Below are positions 6,012 to 6,217 of a DNA stretch of 6,217 bases, piece by piece. Numbering within the stretch: position 1 is the first letter of the stretch; the number at the start of each line of letters is the position of its first letter. The notes under the pieces are model-generated. The model ran no database searches. It had not been told where the DNA came from and worked only from the letters and a program-made list of their open reading frames with translations. Source of the DNA: Actinomycetes bacterium (GTDB taxonomy: Bacteria > Actinomycetota > Acidimicrobiia > Acidimicrobiales > RAAP-2); NCBI GenBank assembly GCA_021787255.1, contig JAJYMD010000083.1, positions 1 to 6,217 on the forward strand, written 5' to 3'. The position numbers were made by a program, and so were the translations under genes.

Positions 6012-6039
6012 CTCCGCCACCGCGTTAAGCGGCGTGGAG
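6012..6039. terminator. Weak dyad in the convergent intergenic gap
   Basis: Between the two convergent genes, CCGC (6020-6023) pairs with GCGG (6029-6032) around a GTTAA loop. An outer CTCC (6012-6015) pairs with GGAG (6036-6039), with mismatches between the two blocks. The position would suit a bidirectional terminator, but there is no T-run on either side and the stem is imperfect. The rest of the 113-nt gap (5943-6055) shows no other recognisable signal. Confidence 0.28.
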
Positions 6040-6055
6040 TGGTCGTCCGGTCCGG

Positions 6056-6217
6056 TCACGTCTCCTCGTAGACGTGGACGCAGTCGTGCCCTCGCTGGCC
6101 GACGGAAGCCACGGCCGGCCGGTGGAGCACCGCGTGCGTGGGCCGCGCCCGCACCGTGATCTCCGCCGCCCCGTCGAGCGCCGAGGTCGCAGTCACCTGG
6201 GCGTCGACGATCAGGCT
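6056..6217 (-). CDS. Unidentified protein, C-terminal fragment (5' end beyond window)
   Basis: Reading the minus strand from the right edge gives 53 sense codons followed by TGA. The fragment starts SLIVDAQVTATSALDG, passes through EITVRARPTHAVLHRPAV, and ends HDCVHVYEET. The frame uses mainly G/C in third positions and has a plausible mixed, beta-rich amino-acid make-up, so it looks coding. I do not recognise a family. The gene converges on the flavin oxidoreductase and so belongs to a different transcript. A short unrecognised tail leaves room for error; the open frame could still be chance in GC-rich DNA. Confidence 0.55.
   Translation of the reverse strand, partial: SLIVDAQVTATSALDGAAEITVRARPTHAVLHRPAVASVGQRGHDCVHVYEET

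Noticed and set aside
5640..6059. Minus-strand 139-codon frame starting with a GTGA overlap at the stop of the convergent gene
   Set aside because: The overlap is tempting, but most of the frame lies antisense to the conserved flavin oxidoreductase and shows no domain or coding-like composition.
5911..6159. Plus-strand 82-codon frame across the convergent gap
   Set aside because: It is Pro/Arg/Ser-rich, overlaps the end of the flavin oxidoreductase and the opposite-strand gene, and has no ribosome-binding site.

Overview
This is a GC-rich bacterial window with strong G/C preference at third codon positions. It looks like chromosomal DNA from an actinobacterium or a similar high-GC soil or marine lineage. 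The main clue beyond base composition is an LLM-class (F420-type luciferase-like) oxidoreductase. No rRNA, tRNA, insertion sequence, integrase, CRISPR array or phage gene is visible.

Layout: (1) positions 2-91 are the last codons of an acyl-CoA dehydrogenase that enters from the left. (2) Positions 92-385 have no convincing gene. They hold a possible hairpin just after the dehydrogenase stop, a spaced inverted repeat, a sigma70-like promoter whose -10 region lies inside a perfect dyad, and a second short perfect palindrome in the leader. (3) Positions 386-5942 carry six plus-strand genes in tight order: a small cupin (probable TTG start), an APC-superfamily amino-acid-type permease, a cyclase-family (kynurenine-formamidase-like) metallohydrolase, a class-V PLP enzyme of the cysteine-desulfurase-like VC1184 type, a VOC (glyoxalase/extradiol dioxygenase fold) protein, and an LLM flavin oxidoreductase. 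Gaps are 38, 11, 85 and 30 nt, and the last pair overlaps by 4 nt (ATGA). This is most simply one operon driven from about position 303. (4) Positions 5943-6055 form a short convergent intergenic gap with a weak dyad. (5) Positions 6056-6217 on the minus strand are the C-terminal 53 codons of an unidentified gene that continues past the right edge.

How the genes may work together (inference): the set reads as an uptake-plus-catabolism cassette for a small nitrogen-containing compound. The permease would import it, the cyclase-family enzyme would hydrolyse an amide, formamide or lactone, the PLP enzyme would break a C-N, C-C or C-S bond next to an amino group, the LLM enzyme would oxidise, and the cupin and VOC proteins would act as metal-dependent dioxygenases or isomerases. 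The family composition loosely parallels the kynurenine route (KynB-like hydrolase, class-V PLP fold, cupin dioxygenase). However, the PLP enzyme's motifs are not those of kynureninase and no tryptophan dioxygenase is present, so the real substrate is unknown. No regulator gene lies in the window, although the dyads at the promoter suggest that one exists.
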